DNA from: Oscillospiraceae bacterium
GTDB taxonomy: Bacteria > Bacillota > Clostridia > UMGS1840 > HGM11507
Assembly: GCA_015068525.1 (NCBI GenBank)
Contig: SVKJ01000022.1
Location: 1 to 25,486, forward strand
Length of the DNA: 25,486 nt
Reading direction: 5' to 3'
The notes below the pieces were generated by a model. It saw only the letters and a list, made by a program, of their open reading frames with translations. It did no database searches and was not told the DNA's origin. The position numbers were made by a program, and so were the translations under genes. Positions 1 through 7,086 of the stretch are shown piece after piece; positions within the stretch are counted from its first letter, which is position 1, and every line of letters begins with the position of its first letter.

Positions 1-536
1 TCGTCGCGAGCCATTTCGTGAACGGTATCGTGAATTGCGTCAAGTCCGTTTTTCTTAGCACAAGATGCTAAGTCAAACTTACCTTGAGTTGCACCGTATT
101 CACAGTCAACTCTCCATTTTAAGTTGTCCTTTGTTGTTGCTTTCATATTAGGCTCTAAATCTTCCCCTAAAAGTTCTGCAAATTTCGCAGCATGTTCTGC
201 TTCTTCAAACGCTGCCTTTTCCCAGTATAAACCAACTTCAGGATAACCTTCTCTGTGTGCAATTCTTGCCATGCATAGATACATTCCAACTTCTGCACAT
301 TCTCCGTTAAAGTTTGCCATAAGTTGTTCGAATATATATTTTTTATCTTCTTCTGAAATATCAGGATTATTTTTTACGGTTTTAGCATATACACCATATT
401 CATGTTCTGCAGCAAGTGCTGCACCTTCAACCATTTCATTAAATTTACTTGCAGGCACTTTACATACCGGACATTTTTCCGGTGGCTCATTACCTTCGTG
501 AACATAACCGCATACTGAACATACAAATTTTTTCAT
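1..536 (-). CDS. rbr: Reverse rubrerythrin (NADH peroxidase type), 3' end cut by window edge
   Basis: This is a peroxide-reducing di-iron protein of anaerobes that takes electrons from NAD(P)H via a reductase and acts in the cytoplasm. The N-terminus is a rubredoxin-like knuckle with cysteines at residues 6, 9, 22 and 25 (CSVCGY, CPVCK). A ferritin-like domain follows, with the iron-ligand motifs EHEYG, NGECAEVGMY, EEAEHA and HDTVHEMARD. Having rubredoxin before the ferritin-like domain defines the reverse type. About 178 codons are visible; family members have roughly 180-200, so only the last ~20 residues are probably missing. The ATG at 536 is chosen because AAAGGATGG lies just upstream. 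The gene has its own strong promoter overlapped by a Fur-family box, in line with peroxide or iron control as known for clostridial reverse rubrerythrins. Family assignment is firm. Confidence 0.93.
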   Translation of the reverse strand, partial: MKKFVCSVCGYVHEGNEPPEKCPVCKVPASKFNEMVEGAALAAEHEYGVYAKTVKNNPDISEEDKKYIFEQLMANFNGECAEVGMYLCMARIAHREGYPEVGLYWEKAAFEEAEHAAKFAELLGEDLEPNMKATTKDNLKWRVDCEYGATQGKFDLASCAKKNGLDAIHDTVHEMARD

Positions 537-572
537 ATCTTTTACCATCCTTTATTATATACATTTTCTTAA

Positions 573-598
573 CGATAATGATTATCGTTATTATCATT
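573..598. promoter_or_regulatory. Fur/PerR-type operator upstream of rubrerythrin
   Basis: Positions 573-587 read CGATAATGATTATCG, a perfect 7-1-7 palindrome. It matches the Bacillus Fur consensus TGATAATnATTATCA at 13 of 15 positions and the PerR consensus TTATAATnATTATAA at 11 of 15. A second overlapping inverted repeat, AATGAT (577-582) with ATCATT (593-598), extends it, so the site can also be read as tandem GATAAT-like hexamers. It lies between the -10 box and the start codon, where binding would block initiation or escape. Given the downstream peroxide-reducing enzyme, PerR is the more likely regulator, but the sequence fits Fur slightly better. Confidence 0.75.
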
Positions 599-623
599 AT
601 AACATACTCTCGCAAAATGTCAA
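596..623 (-). promoter_or_regulatory. Sigma-A promoter of rubrerythrin
   Basis: On the minus strand a perfect TTGACA (618-623) and a perfect TATAAT (596-601) are separated by 16 bases. The -10 box abuts and overlaps the Fur/PerR-type palindromes. Confidence 0.85.
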
Positions 624-635
624 TACTAAATTTAA

Positions 636-663
636 AAAACTATGAAAAAAATTTCATAGTTTT
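636..663 (-). terminator. Rho-independent terminator of trmO
   Basis: A perfect 12-bp stem (636-647 with 652-663) closes a 4-base AAAA loop. Read on the minus strand it begins 3 bases after the trmO stop codon and runs into a T-rich tail. The stem is AT-rich, so it may be modest in strength, but its place between trmO and the rubrerythrin promoter fits. Confidence 0.75.
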
Positions 664-666
664 CTA

Positions 667-1344
667 TCAGTATATTTCTTTTTCAATTGAGGTAACATAA
701 GCAACCGAATCGGATACTTTAAATGAAATAACATAATCAGCGTAACTGAATTTATATATTCTCTTGGAATCGTTATGATATGCTGGTCTTGGGTCGTGAG
801 CAAGTATTTTAATAAGTGCTTCTTTTTTCTTTCTTGAAATATTACCTGCAACATCATCAGGAATAACAACCTTAAGCCTCTTTTTGTCATCCGGATCCCA
901 GAAACCGCCGACTGCGTCGTCAATTTTATCGGCATAAGGAATATACGGTTTTATATCATATATAGGCGTTCCATCCATCAAATCGGGACCTTGAACGTAT
1001 ATAACCGGACCTTCAGAACTGTACTGAGAAATTTTTACAATTTTAACAGCAGAGATTCCAATAGGATTAGGTCTGAAAGGAGATCTCGTTGCAAATACTC
1101 CGACTCTTTTATTTCCTCCCAATGCAGGTGGTCTGACTGTAGGTTGCCATTCATAATCTTCATTTTCTGAAAACTGCCAGATTATCCACATATGAGAAAA
1201 AAGTTCTAATCCCTTTATTGCTTTTACATTCCGAAATTCAGGTTCAAAAATTATTTTACCAACAACTTCTCTTACAAGTCCGCTTTGTCGAGGTATGCCA
1301 AATTTAGATCTGAAGTCTGTTTTAATATGACCTATTATTCTCAT
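667..1344 (-). CDS. trmO: tRNA (N6-threonylcarbamoyladenosine-37)-N6-methyltransferase TrmO
   Basis: The protein transfers a methyl group from S-adenosylmethionine to N6 of t6A37 in threonine tRNA, giving m6t6A, in the cytoplasm. It is a 225-residue TsaA/TrmO (UPF0066) family protein. The signature RVGVFATRSPFRPNPIG spans residues 80-96, and DLMDGTPIYDIKPY is at 121-134. Both are hallmark stretches of the beta-barrel SAM-binding fold. Length is normal for the family. GAAAGGTAA lies about 10 bases before the ATG. It is transcribed alone: it has its own promoter and its own terminator. Confidence in the family is high; the tRNA specificity is taken from E. coli TrmO. Confidence 0.93.
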   Translation of the reverse strand: MRIIGHIKTDFRSKFGIPRQSGLVREVVGKIIFEPEFRNVKAIKGLELFSHMWIIWQFSENEDYEWQPTVRPPALGGNKRVGVFATRSPFRPNPIGISAVKIVKISQYSSEGPVIYVQGPDLMDGTPIYDIKPYIPYADKIDDAVGGFWDPDDKKRLKVVIPDDVAGNISRKKKEALIKILAHDPRPAYHNDSKRIYKFSYADYVISFKVSDSVAYVTSIEKEIY

Positions 1345-1386
1345 AAATCCATTACCTTTCAGCGAATATTTTTTCCATTTTCTTTC

Positions 1387-1415
1387 ATTCTATCACTTAT
1401 ATATTTATTTGTCAA
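1387..1415 (-). promoter_or_regulatory. Sigma-A promoter of trmO
   Basis: On the minus strand TTGACA (1410-1415) is followed after 17 bases by TAGAAT (1387-1392), about 40 bases before the trmO start codon. Confidence 0.82.
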
Positions 1416-1452
1416 TACAGGTTTTAGGAATATAAAACATTTATTTTTTGGC

Positions 1453-1503
1453 TTTAGAACAGGTGTTTCAAAGCGTTTAGGTTTTTAAAAAGTATGTTCT
1501 AAA
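1453..1503. repeat. 9-bp inverted repeat (TTTAGAACA ... TGTTCTAAA)
   Basis: The arms at 1453-1461 and 1495-1503 are perfect and 33 bases apart, in the non-coding stretch between trmO and the lipoprotein gene. No T-run follows on either strand, so it does not look like a terminator. Part of the right arm (GTTCTAAA, preceded by TTTTTAAAAA) recurs at 2259-2279 on the far side of the lipoprotein/regulator pair. Function unknown. Confidence 0.4.
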
Positions 1504-1520
1504 ATAACTCCACAGACTAA

Positions 1521-1979
1521 TTATTGATACTGATATAATTTCCCCAGAAATAAATTTGCTTCATATTGATTGATTTTTGTTTTATTATCACAGTTTCCAA
1601 AATATTCTGACGATAATCCACCTTTTACCTTAAGTCGATTTGTTTTCTTATCATACTCAGCAAAAAATTTATAGTCATACGCGATTTTATTACTTTTATA
1701 AACATCTACTACATAGGTATATGCTTCTTTATTTTTTGAGTGTTTCCCATTATTTAGGCTGTCAAAATCGTTCCATCCTGTTTCATAACGAACTATCACT
1801 TTATCTATTTTATTATAATCATCAAAGTAATACATCCCTTCTACTCCAACTTGCAAATATTCTAAAAAACTTTCGCTTTCGTATTTTTCCCAAACTGCAT
1901 TTTCAATGTTGTTTTCCTCACATCCGATAAATAAAACTGATAAAATCAGTATTATTAAACCAACAACTGTTTTCTTCAT
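1521..1979 (-). CDS. Small lipoprotein of unknown function
   Basis: A 152-residue protein with a clear lipoprotein signal peptide: MKK, a hydrophobic stretch and lipobox LFIGC with the lipidated cysteine at residue 20. It should be anchored to the outer face of the membrane. The mature part is rich in Tyr, Asn, Asp and Lys and reads as beta-strands (VVDVYKSNKIAYDYKFFAEY, RLKVKGGL). I do not recognise the family. AGAGGGGGA before the ATG is a strong ribosome binding site, and a promoter lies at 2025-2053. The gene is read divergently from a ribbon-helix-helix regulator and shares its control region. No clear terminator was found between it and trmO. Confidence 0.8.
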   Translation of the reverse strand: MKKTVVGLIILILSVLFIGCEENNIENAVWEKYESESFLEYLQVGVEGMYYFDDYNKIDKVIVRYETGWNDFDSLNNGKHSKNKEAYTYVVDVYKSNKIAYDYKFFAEYDKKTNRLKVKGGLSSEYFGNCDNKTKINQYEANLFLGKLYQYQ

Positions 1980-2018
1980 ATAAAATCCCCCTCTAATTTC
2001 TATGCAACAAAAGTTTAC

Positions 2019-2078
2019 AGTAGTATTTTATACTACTTTATACTATTAGTCAATAGTTTGTAGTGTTAAATAGTATAA
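2019..2078. promoter_or_regulatory. Divergent promoter region with repeated TAGTAT half-sites
   Basis: The minus-strand promoter has TTGACT (2048-2053), a 17-base spacer and TAAAAT (2025-2030). The plus-strand promoter has TATAAT at 2074-2079 with a poor -35. TAGTAT hexamers occur at 2021-2026 and 2071-2076, and in inverted form (ATACTA) at 2030-2035 and 2040-2045. They form a palindrome AGTAGTAT-ttt-ATACTACT (2019-2037) over the lipoprotein -10 box, and a second inverted repeat TTATACTATT (2038-2047) / AATAGTATAA (2069-2078) over the other -10 box. Paired short half-sites over promoters are typical operators of ribbon-helix-helix proteins such as the one encoded next door. Confidence 0.6.
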
Positions 2079-2098
2079 TAGTTTTAGAGGTGATTAAT

Positions 2099-2248
2099 TT
2101 GAAACCATTGAAAGAAAAAGTCAGTATAACAATTGACAGCGATCTATTAGAACAGTTACGAATTTTGGCTGAAAATGATGAGCGTTCATTATCCCAGTAT
2201 ATCAATCTTATTCTTAAGGCACATATAACTAACAATACGAAAAAATAA
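2099..2248 (+). CDS. Ribbon-helix-helix (Arc/CopG-type) DNA-binding protein
   Basis: A 49-residue protein begun at TTG 2099. That start is chosen because AGAGGTGA lies 6 bases upstream; a GTG further upstream (2063) would precede the apparent -10 box. The N-terminal strand KVSITIDSD is followed by helix LLEQLRILAENDE and helix SLSQYINLILKAHI, the beta-alpha-alpha layout of Arc/CopG repressors, which bind DNA as dimers through the strand. No toxin-like gene follows: the next 148 bases hold a hairpin and a terminator, so this is not a type II antitoxin in a standard pair. It probably represses the divergent lipoprotein gene and itself through the TAGTAT sites. Fold is well supported; target is inference. 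Confidence 0.8.
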   Translation: MKPLKEKVSITIDSDLLEQLRILAENDERSLSQYINLILKAHITNNTKK

Positions 2249-2281
2249 ACATATATAATTTTTAAAAACACGTTCTAAATC

Positions 2282-2310
2282 ACCATAAAAGGGACAGCCA
2301 CTTTTATGGT
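2282..2310. repeat. REP-like hairpin with GGGACAGCCAC core
   Basis: A perfect 10-bp stem (2282-2291 with 2301-2310, ACCATAAAAG/CTTTTATGGT) carries a 9-base loop. The GGGACAGCCAC core resembles repeats found near IS200-like (Y1, RAYT) transposases in Firmicutes. That link is from memory and is not shown by anything else in this window; no transposase is near. No T-run follows, so it is not a normal terminator. Confidence 0.45.
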
Positions 2311-2351
2311 AATTTGCGTGTTGCGTACTAACACAACAAAGTTCTTATGAA

Positions 2352-2385
2352 AAAAACCGCAAATATTTTATCATTTGCGGTTTTT
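2352..2385 (-). terminator. Strong terminator at the end of the main minus-strand locus
   Basis: A perfect 13-bp stem (2352-2364 with 2373-2385, containing CCGCAAAT/ATTTGCGG) has an 8-base loop. Read on the minus strand it ends in a run of Ts and begins 12 bases after the hexosaminidase stop. It also has Ts on the plus strand, so it may act in both directions and stop reading from the regulator gene as well. Confidence 0.85.
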
Positions 2386-2396
2386 GATTATAATTA

Positions 2397-4232
2397 TTAA
2401 AGTCCTGTCGTTGCAAGTTTTTTATATTCTGCACATCCGAACATTATTTCTTTGTTATTATCATCTAAAAATTCAAACTCAAGTTCAGGAATGCTTAAAA
2501 TCTTTTTTGACAGGTATTTTTCAATAGTTTTCTTTGCATATTTAAGCCTTGAAATAACTCCTGCGTATCTTATTTCAAGTTCTTCCCATCCAAACGGTTT
2601 ATATGTATTCATCCATTGTTCTTCATGGATTTCCATAAGTTCTTCGTATTTTTTAATAAGATAAGGTATTGAATTTTCCGAAGTTTCTTCCAAATACTTA
2701 TAATCCTTATTTTCATACGCTTTTCTAATACATTGTAATATTTCCATTTTGCAGATTGTAATTTCAAATATATTTTTTGCGTATTTGAAATATTTTCCCC
2801 ATATAGCGTCATTTTCCATATCCTTTATATTTTGAAGTGCATTTTTATGTGCCACAAGAACATCCGAAAAATCGGATTTTCCGCTGGTATTATAAAGAAT
2901 ATCTGCATAAAAAATCTTTTTACCCATATAGTTAGGCCAGATATACTCTTCTTTTGTAAGTGAATTGACCCATGGATAATGATAGGAAGAAAGTGATAAG
3001 AACTTATCTATATCAAGCAAAAGAAGTTTTTTAGAAAGTTCTTTTATATCGCATAAATTACATTCATTCCCTTTAAAGCAATACTGAGAGAACATAATAA
3101 GTGAGGGAAGTGAAAATGCAATGTCTGTTTCATTTCCGTCATCTCCGAATGTTGCCGCCCATACATCAGAAACATTGTTATCAAGGCAACACCTGAGCGC
3201 AGGCTCCATAGTATCAAAGGTAAATTCGGCGTTTGGAAGCTGACCTGACCATATCCATACACCACCCATAAATATAACCTTTTTATTAAGTGCCCTGTGA
3301 CCGTCAAGAAGAGTTTTGTAATCATCATAACCTGTATGATAATAATCCCAGTATATTACATCAATATCAGGAATTTTTTCAATATCCTCTTTTTTCGGAC
3401 TGAATTTGAAGTCGTAATAACCTTCCCCTAAATGTCCATAGAATAAATCGCCATGCACACATGGATGAAAATCATATTTTTTTAAAATTTCCCCGATTTT
3501 TTCAAGATGCTTAGTAACAATTTCATAGGGAGAAGTGTACTTCTTCTCTTTTAAAATTTTTGAAACACCAACTCCCGAAGCCTCATCGCAATTTATAATA
3601 AGTTGCTTTGTCCGAAAACACTTTCTCATAACTTTGACCGCCGCTTCTATAAATTCATATGTAGCCTCTGCCCCACAAAGAAGGACTCCTTGATTTTCTC
3701 TGAATTCACGGGTTTCTCTGTATCTTAAATACTGTTCAAGATGCCCCAGAGTCTGAATCGATGGTATAACCTCAACTCCCATACTGTAAGCATAATCATC
3801 AATTTCCTTAAGTTCCTTATGAGAATATTTGCCCCTTCTGTAGCCAAAATGCGGATACTCCGGAATATCAAAAACATCTTCCATATACAGTTTTAAAACG
3901 TTAAAACCAAGCAGTGCAATATAATCGATAATTTTCTTTATATTCTCAACTTTTATAACGCCGTTTCTTGATAAATCGAGTGAAAAACCGAGAGTTTGAA
4001 AATGTCTTTTTTCTCTTATTTCAAATTCTTCTTTCCCCTCTTTTACATTAAGAGCAAACTGCATAAGGGCATAGTAAAAATCAGTTTTTTCGCATCCCCT
4101 GATAACTGCCTTTTTGTTTTTTAATAAAATATAAATTTCATCACTTTGAGAAATTTCAAAGTCAAAGGGCAATGAAACCGAGAGAATGTCGGACACTTTG
4201 TTTTTTATAGTTTCAAATTCTTTTGAATTCAT
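2397..4232 (-). CDS. GH20-like beta-N-acetylhexosaminidase (GcnA-like), cytoplasmic
   Basis: The protein probably removes terminal GlcNAc or GalNAc from imported oligosaccharides. It is 611 residues long with no signal peptide, near the size of streptococcal GcnA. A short N-terminal alpha/beta domain leads into a TIM barrel starting about residue 80 (GFSLDLSRNGV). Conserved-looking barrel parts include LGFNVLKLYMEDVF (108-121) and EVIPSIQTLGHLEQ (154-167). The D-E pair in INCDEASG (Asp216-Glu217) fits the substrate-assisted catalytic pair of GH20. A helical C-terminal region of about 150 residues follows. It is the last gene of the array: its ATG lies 2 bases after the stop of a 48-residue small protein, so translation is probably coupled. 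Family call is by motif, so a divergent GH20 or neighbouring clan member is possible. Confidence 0.75.
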   Translation of the reverse strand: MNSKEFETIKNKVSDILSVSLPFDFEISQSDEIYILLKNKKAVIRGCEKTDFYYALMQFALNVKEGKEEFEIREKRHFQTLGFSLDLSRNGVIKVENIKKIIDYIALLGFNVLKLYMEDVFDIPEYPHFGYRRGKYSHKELKEIDDYAYSMGVEVIPSIQTLGHLEQYLRYRETREFRENQGVLLCGAEATYEFIEAAVKVMRKCFRTKQLIINCDEASGVGVSKILKEKKYTSPYEIVTKHLEKIGEILKKYDFHPCVHGDLFYGHLGEGYYDFKFSPKKEDIEKIPDIDVIYWDYYHTGYDDYKTLLDGHRALNKKVIFMGGVWIWSGQLPNAEFTFDTMEPALRCCLDNNVSDVWAATFGDDGNETDIAFSLPSLIMFSQYCFKGNECNLCDIKELSKKLLLLDIDKFLSLSSYHYPWVNSLTKEEYIWPNYMGKKIFYADILYNTSGKSDFSDVLVAHKNALQNIKDMENDAIWGKYFKYAKNIFEITICKMEILQCIRKAYENKDYKYLEETSENSIPYLIKKYEELMEIHEEQWMNTYKPFGWEELEIRYAGVISRLKYAKKTIEKYLSKKILSIPELEFEFLDDNNKEIMFGCAEYKKLATTGL

Positions 4233-4234
4233 AG

Positions 4235-4381
4235 TTACATTGACTCCAGATAGTATGTTGTTATGCCTGCGTCTGTTTCAAGATTTTTCTTTTCAAGCCA
4301 GTCGTTAAGACCTGAACTTATATGTTCACAAACGGTAAAGGAACTTACTTTAACTAAAGGTTTAATATATTCTTTTTTCAT
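4235..4381 (-). CDS. Small protein of 48 residues, YxKP...WLE...IT-x-Y family (copy 1)
   Basis: The protein begins MKKEYIKP, has LNDWLE in the middle and ends ITTYYLESM. Its ATG overlaps the stop codon of the upstream secreted-protein gene by one base (TAATG), and a strong GGGGAGG site lies 8 bases before it inside that gene. Its stop is 2 bases before the hexosaminidase ATG. There is no signal peptide or membrane segment. It is homologous to the 46-residue protein at 8491-8631, also placed straight after a gene whose product has the same C-terminal module. A real homologue in the same relative position plus a strong ribosome binding site makes this a gene and not chance. Function unknown. 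The N-terminal YxxP resembles lasso-peptide leaders, but no maturation enzyme is in the window. Confidence 0.8.
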   Translation of the reverse strand: MKKEYIKPLVKVSSFTVCEHISSGLNDWLEKKNLETDAGITTYYLESM

Positions 4382-5385
4382 TACTGAATTTCCTCCCCGT
4401 AATTATCGAAATTAACTTCTACAGCGTCGCCGTAAAATGTTATATCTTCTTTTCCGTCATTATAAATAGCATACGGAATAACAAAATAATTTTTTCCTAA
4501 AAATTCATTAGATAAATTATCAACTATTCGTATCCCATACTGACCTTCTTTGTTGGCAGGTACCTTCTTTTCAAGGTTAAAACTTCCGTTGTCGCCAAGT
4601 TTTACTGACTCTTGTTTTCCTGCTACAACTCCATAAGTTTTAAGAGTATATTTTAAATTGGTATTTGTAAGAGTTGCAAACACAATGCTTGTATACTCAT
4701 TTTCATAGTACGCTTCATTATATCCAATCAAATCCGGTTCTGATGTATCCTCGGTAAATTCTATAACAACATCAGTATCTTCTCCTATGACAGAAGTCGA
4801 ATATACTCCGTCTGAATACTCAATCATTCCTGCACCTTTGCATGTTGCACTTTTAATAACATAGCCTGCGTCAGGAATAATAGAAATATCAAGAATGTTT
4901 CCCGATGAAACAGTTTTTTTCATTTTATCTGTAATAGTTTCTTCGCCAATTTTAACAGTTCCGTGTTCCCCTATAGAAAATGTAACATCATAATTAAACT
5001 TTGCAATCTGCGATACTGTATATGCATCAAAGTTTCCTGAAAATACATAAATATAGTCTTCTATATCCGTCATAGTTTCAGGAATAGCCATTGTAAAGTT
5101 AAAAGTATATTGTAAAGATGAACCGTTATTTGCCTGCAACATATAATAAATATATCCTGTTTTACCATCAACAGTTACCATCTGCCCCAATTTGTTATCG
5201 TCATTTCCTAAAATGAGAAGTGTAAGTTCCTGATTTGTACTGCCCGCATTAACAACGACTGTTACATCGTTAAGTCCGTCTTCTCTTGCAGTACAGGTTA
5301 CCGACTCTATGGAGGGGCCGGCAGAAAATACCGTACAGCTTAAGCTTAAGACTAATATCAGTAATATACAAATTGATTTTTTCAT
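4381..5385 (-). CDS. Secreted beta-rich protein with InlB-like repeat and shared C-terminal domain
   Basis: A 334-residue exported protein. A signal peptide (MKKS, hydrophobic core, likely cut after VFSA near residue 22) is followed by a beta-sandwich-like region (about 23-130). Residues ~130-210 (FNYDVTFSIGEHGTVKIG, then DISIIPDAGYVIKSATC) look like a divergent InlB B-repeat module. The last ~120 residues form a terminal domain that recurs in the 844-residue protein at 8646-11180: shared points are a GY(N/I) start, YGI(R/K)I(V/I)D, LG-x-NYFV-x-PYA(I/L)YND. No SLH repeats or LPXTG signal is seen, so it is secreted or held by protein contacts. Its end overlaps the 48-residue small-protein gene. 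The ribosome binding site is weak (GGTGAT). Role unknown; likely part of the surface complex. Confidence 0.8.
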   Translation of the reverse strand: MKKSICILLILVLSLSCTVFSAGPSIESVTCTAREDGLNDVTVVVNAGSTNQELTLLILGNDDNKLGQMVTVDGKTGYIYYMLQANNGSSLQYTFNFTMAIPETMTDIEDYIYVFSGNFDAYTVSQIAKFNYDVTFSIGEHGTVKIGEETITDKMKKTVSSGNILDISIIPDAGYVIKSATCKGAGMIEYSDGVYSTSVIGEDTDVVIEFTEDTSEPDLIGYNEAYYENEYTSIVFATLTNTNLKYTLKTYGVVAGKQESVKLGDNGSFNLEKKVPANKEGQYGIRIVDNLSNEFLGKNYFVIPYAIYNDGKEDITFYGDAVEVNFDNYGEEIQ

Positions 5386-5420
5386 AGTTAAATCACCATA
5401 TTTTATAAATAGTGAGATAC

Positions 5421-5450
5421 CGGCAAAACACTCTATAAAATGTTTTGCCG
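5421..5450. repeat. 10-bp stem-loop between binding-protein gene and secreted-protein gene
   Basis: Perfect arms CGGCAAAACA (5421-5430) and TGTTTTGCCG (5441-5450) flank a 10-base loop. It lies 37 bases after the binding-protein stop in the direction of transcription. On the minus strand no T-run follows, so it may slow polymerase or protect the upstream mRNA 3' end, as is common after binding-protein genes, without fully ending transcription. Confidence 0.55.
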
Positions 5451-5486
5451 TTTATTCTCTCTTCAGGGTAAACTGCTGAAAGCAAT

Positions 5487-7043
5487 TTACATTTTGTCAT
5501 ATCTTGCCTGAGCAGCATTGTAGATTTCAATTATTTTATCTGCTCCAAGGCTCTTTGCTTTTTTAACCCATTCGTCCCATGAAGCATTGCCTAAAACATA
5601 TTTAGTTGCAAATTCTTTACCTGCTTTTTCTAAATTAAGCTGGTATTCATTTATAACTTCTTTTTCTTCTTCTGTAAATTGTAAGATAGGATCAATAGGT
5701 GTAAGGTTTTTCGGATCTTTTGCAAAGTCCTGTGCTTCCTGTTCTCTTTGGGTAAAATTAAAGTATGCGCTTCGTCTGTCAAAACTTAAGTAAAGGCCTT
5801 CAAGAAACATTCCGTATTTACTTGCTAACTCAGTTGAAGACGGCATTTCATCAAATTCAAGATATTTTGCCATACCTTTTTCGTCTATTTCATAAGTTTC
5901 GCCTTCAATACCCATTGTTACAAGTTCTTTACCTGTCGGAGACGCAACAAAGTCAAGAAGTTTAAAAGCAGTTTCCGCTTTTTTGTTGTTTGATACATAT
6001 CTTGCCCAGCAAAGCTGATTTGGAGTTCTCATAACCTGGTCAGGACCGATAGGATTTGCAAATCTTAAATCATAAGAAGGAACAGTATCTTTAGTCTGTT
6101 CTTTAAACATTTCCATTCTGCCTATCCAGTCAGTTGTAACAAATGCTTTATCAGCCTGAGTCATTTTAGCTGTCCACGATGATTGAGTATTTGTTAAAAA
6201 TTCAGGATCTATAAGTCCTTCATTATAACATTTTTTGATAAAGTCAAGCATTTCTTTGTATTTTGGAGTAATATCGGTATAATACCATTTTCCATCTTTT
6301 TCATTATAGAATGGCATATATGCTTCCATATCCCAGCTTACAGATAATGCTTTGAATATTCCATCTCCTGATTTTGTTGTATATGGGGTAGAATTTGGGT
6401 ATAACTCTTTTAATTTTTTCATGGTCTGATAAAATTCTTCAGGGTTATTCCACATTTTAAGTCCGTGTTTATCAAATATATCTTTACGATACATAGTGGC
6501 ATTTGTGTTTATATCTCTCGAATAGTCCCATCCGTAGTAACCATAAAGTTTACCATCAGGAGCAGAATAGGATTTAAAAATCCAGTCCTGAGAACCTTCA
6601 CCAACAAAGTTCTTTTTAAAGTTTGGAAGAACGTCTATATAATCTTCTACTGCTGCAAATGCGCCCTGCATTGAAAGGTCATCTGCTATAGACTGTTTAA
6701 ATCCCTGACCAACGATATCGGGTAACTGCTGGGAAGCAGCAAGAACATTAAGTTTTTCCAAAGCAGTAGCAGATGGATATGCGTCAAATTTTATATTAGC
6801 ACCTGTCATGCCTCTTAATTTTTTTGCAAACCAACTATCGTTAGGGTTTTCAGTATCAGCTGTAACGGTAACAGACCATACAATTTCTTCACTGCCGTCA
6901 GATAAAGGAAGTTTAAGGCCTCCTGCATCTTTTACCGGAATTGAGGGATCATATAAGTCAGATGATATTTTTTCTCCCTGACACCCTGAAAAAACAGTTA
7001 ATATCATTAAAACGCTTAAAGTTAAAGCTAATAATTTTTTCAT
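5487..7043 (-). CDS. LplA-like extracellular solute-binding lipoprotein of a CUT1-type ABC importer
   Basis: The protein captures an oligosaccharide outside the membrane and delivers it to an ABC permease. It is 518 residues, the size of the large LplA/AlgQ-like binding proteins that pair with LplB/YtcP-type permeases. The lipoprotein signal ends VFSGC with Cys21 lipidated. The mature part has the usual features: DIVGQGF, APDGKLYGYYGWDY, TMYRKDIFDKHGLKMWNNPEEFY, the repeated CYNEGLIDPEF, and the C-terminal FVASPTGKELVTMGIEGE, which in this group precedes the late helical region. AGGAGG upstream of the ATG is strong. It follows the amidase gene by 43 bases. Permease and ATPase genes are absent here, so they are encoded elsewhere. 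The ligand is not predictable from sequence; carbohydrate is inferred from family and context. Confidence 0.9.
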   Translation of the reverse strand: MKKLLALTLSVLMILTVFSGCQGEKISSDLYDPSIPVKDAGGLKLPLSDGSEEIVWSVTVTADTENPNDSWFAKKLRGMTGANIKFDAYPSATALEKLNVLAASQQLPDIVGQGFKQSIADDLSMQGAFAAVEDYIDVLPNFKKNFVGEGSQDWIFKSYSAPDGKLYGYYGWDYSRDINTNATMYRKDIFDKHGLKMWNNPEEFYQTMKKLKELYPNSTPYTTKSGDGIFKALSVSWDMEAYMPFYNEKDGKWYYTDITPKYKEMLDFIKKCYNEGLIDPEFLTNTQSSWTAKMTQADKAFVTTDWIGRMEMFKEQTKDTVPSYDLRFANPIGPDQVMRTPNQLCWARYVSNNKKAETAFKLLDFVASPTGKELVTMGIEGETYEIDEKGMAKYLEFDEMPSSTELASKYGMFLEGLYLSFDRRSAYFNFTQREQEAQDFAKDPKNLTPIDPILQFTEEEKEVINEYQLNLEKAGKEFATKYVLGNASWDEWVKKAKSLGADKIIEIYNAAQARYDKM

Positions 7044-7086
7044 AAAATTCTCCTCCTATATATTCGTAGGAATTTCTTTACTTAAA

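Noticed and set aside
1640..1930. Plus-strand open frame of 96 codons opposite the lipoprotein gene
   Set aside because: The minus frame has a strong ribosome binding site, promoter and lipobox; the plus frame has none of these.
2099..2248. Ribbon-helix-helix protein as antitoxin of a toxin-antitoxin pair
   Set aside because: No toxin-sized frame follows or overlaps it; the only partner is a divergent lipoprotein gene.
1482..2279. Direct repeat TTTTTAAAAA...GTTCTAAA on both sides of the lipoprotein/regulator pair as a mobile cassette boundary
   Set aside because: The match is about 18 bases with a length change in the middle and half of it is A/T runs; no integrase or further similarity supports a cassette.
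5421..5450. Stem-loop as a full terminator separating the last three genes of the array
   Set aside because: No T-run follows on the minus strand, and no good promoter is seen before the 334-residue gene.
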